NCBI GenBank assembly: GCA_028702535.1
Contig: JAQVOR010000002.1
Coordinates: 20,781 to 69,153, forward strand
Source: Bacteroidales bacterium
GTDB lineage: Bacteria; Bacteroidota; Bacteroidia; Bacteroidales; ML635J-15
Direction of reading: 5' to 3'
DNA length: 48,373 bases
Made by a program: the position numbers and the translations under genes
The notes under the pieces: generated by a model
Databases searched by the model: none
What the model was told of the DNA's origin: nothing
Seen by the model: the letters and a program-made list of their open reading frames with translations, nothing else
Part shown: positions 48,136 to 48,373 of the stretch, one piece after another
How the letters are laid out: each line of letters starts with the position of its first letter
Numbering within the stretch: the first letter of the stretch is position 1

Positions 48136-48373
48136 GACCAATTTGATATCAAAACGACCGAAATAAACTTATAATATTTTTTTTACAATCTTTCAATTTT
48201 CAGTATAGCACCAGTTACGGTTAAAATTTCAAGAGAATTAAAACGAAAATAAATAATTTATCGAGTGTTTTGGTGTCATTTTGGTATTATAGCCCGTTAG
48301 ATACTGTGTTCAATTCCAAATTTATTTTACATTTATTTTGTATTTATTTTAATTATTTTTAATTTTGTTGTTG

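Noticed and set aside
47851-48174. 107-aa plus-strand ORF upstream of the Crp/Fnr gene
   Set aside because: Runs through tandem 14-mers and the AT tract (RRCSLRQAHFGRLSASQG... IYIYLG); explained by repeats.

Overview
The window is an AT-rich chromosomal segment from a Bacteroidetes (probably Bacteroidales-like) bacterium. Supporting signs are TAnnTTTG-type promoters, T9SS C-terminal sorting domains, a PorZ-like protein and SprB/gliding-type CTDs. Most of it is conventional housekeeping content: pyrH-frr, tsaB, recO, rdgB, rseP-dxr-M23, a Cys/Met PLP lyase, iorAB, recF, pepD, der, rluD, tRNA-Pro and tRNA-Cys. Several surface or secretion proteins are interspersed: a PorZ-like protein, a TPR/PD40/double-OmpA protein, T9SS type A and type B cargo, a PASTA protein and a LysM/PBP1-like protein. 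The signals most worth a second look are: (i) three near-identical ~130-150 bp repeats at the left edge, two of them bracketing a DUF559 (Vsr/REase-like) endonuclease ORF whose stop codon lies at the edge of a repeat; (ii) two elaborate intergenic fold-back elements (24761-24858 with crossing inverted repeats; 31272-31447 with a perfect 24-bp terminal inverted repeat and a nested perfect 18-bp central hairpin); (iii) a dispersed GCTCA(C/G)TGCATCGCAG-type intergenic motif; and (iv) proteins with unusual architectures: a GT2 fused to a degenerate sugar-transferase-like module, a thioredoxin-like protein with a degenerate second copy, a double OmpA protein, and an IorA without a C-terminal ferredoxin domain. 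I did not see a CRISPR array, rRNA, prophage or IS transposase. No defence or biosynthetic system is evident beyond the DUF559/repeat unit. All calls are from reading the sequence and supplied translations; no database search was run.
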